From Acanthornis magna (Eukaryota; Chordata; Aves; Passeriformes; Acanthizidae): a stretch of 64,000 nucleotides of DNA. Position numbers and translations under genes: made by a program. Under the pieces are notes generated by a model. The model was not told where the DNA came from. It saw only the letters and a list, made by a program, of their open reading frames with translations, and made no database searches. The stretch covers positions 4,774,001-4,838,000 of the forward strand of contig JAWUZG010000332.1 of assembly GCA_036785705.1 (NCBI GenBank), given 5' to 3'. Below are positions 63,852 through 64,000 of the stretch, one piece after another; position 1 is the first letter of the stretch; each line of letters opens with the position of its first letter.

Positions 63852-64000
63852 GTAGGGCAGGAGGACATGGCCTCAGGCTGTGCCAGGGGAGGCTCAGGGT
63901 GGACATCAGGCAGGAATTTCTCCATGGAAAGGGTGCCCAGGCACTGGAACTGCCCCAGGAGGTTTGGAGTGCCCATCCCTGGAGGTGTCCAAGGAAGGGG
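63852..64000 (+). mobile_element. CR1 LINE fragment running off the window
   Basis: GGGCAGGAGGACATGGCCTC, CAGGGGAGGCTCAGGGTGG, AATTTCTCCATGGAAAGGG, and CATCCCTGGAGGTGTCCAAG match a CR1 subfamily in sense orientation. The 3' end lies beyond base 64000. Confidence 0.85.

Overview
The window reads as avian nuclear DNA, most likely from a songbird or another neoavian bird. The main reason is the many 5'-truncated CR1 LINE fragments with the avian 3' module (the ACCTTAAAG block, the CTGCCATGGGCAGGGACA block, and tails resembling ATTCTATGATTCT). High GC, many GC-rich minisatellites and no mammalian SINEs (Alu, B1 or MIR) agree with this. The order of bird, the chromosome and the neighbouring genes cannot be told from sequence alone.

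I find no supportable protein-coding gene, rRNA, tRNA or CRISPR array in the 64 kb. The long open frames come from GC-rich composition, where stop codons are rare, or from tandem repeats whose unit is a multiple of 3 bp. No frame shows a recognisable domain apart from a decayed CR1 reverse-transcriptase-linker fragment near 47.2-47.5 kb. The window is best read as an intergenic or intronic regulatory tract.

Three kinds of material alternate. (1) GC-rich, low-information single-copy DNA. (2) Repeats: sixteen CR1 fragments or remnants on both strands, about twenty tandem arrays (units of 5, 11, 14-15, 21, 22, 23, 33-36, 39, 60 and 72 bp) and simple runs (T35, (TCC)n, (ATCC)n, (CCAAC)n, (GGGAT)n/(GGCAT)n). 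(3) About thirty short AT-rich or mixed islands of 100-500 bp, dense in homeodomain (TAAT), POU octamer, RFX X-box, MEF2 and GATA-like motifs, often beside a CpG-rich patch. These islands have the texture of conserved non-coding enhancers around a developmental regulator. That is inference, because no alignment could be run.

Layout: 0-9 kb, CR1 fragments and islands at 0.6-0.95, 2.5, 4.6, 6.6-6.9 and 8.7-9.0 kb. 9-16 kb, mostly minisatellites (10.6, 12.9, 14.6-15.3, 15.8 kb) with a CpG-to-AT switch at 14.0-14.3 kb. 16-28 kb, islands, three CR1 copies and the 15-bp array at 19.9-20.3 kb. 28-44 kb, the densest islands and the CpG/RFX element at 42.4-42.6 kb. 43.6-48.5 kb, minisatellites and the G-quadruplex-prone pentamer array. 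48.7-54.6 kb, a run of AT-rich islands including a double octamer element. 54.9-55.4 kb, a 21-bp array open in nearly all six frames. 55.4-64 kb, more islands and CR1 copies, ending inside a CR1.

Because there are no genes, nothing can be said about pathways or operons. The main content is candidate cis-regulation and repeat evolution. Boundaries of CR1 copies and islands are estimates by eye, good to roughly 10-30 bp.
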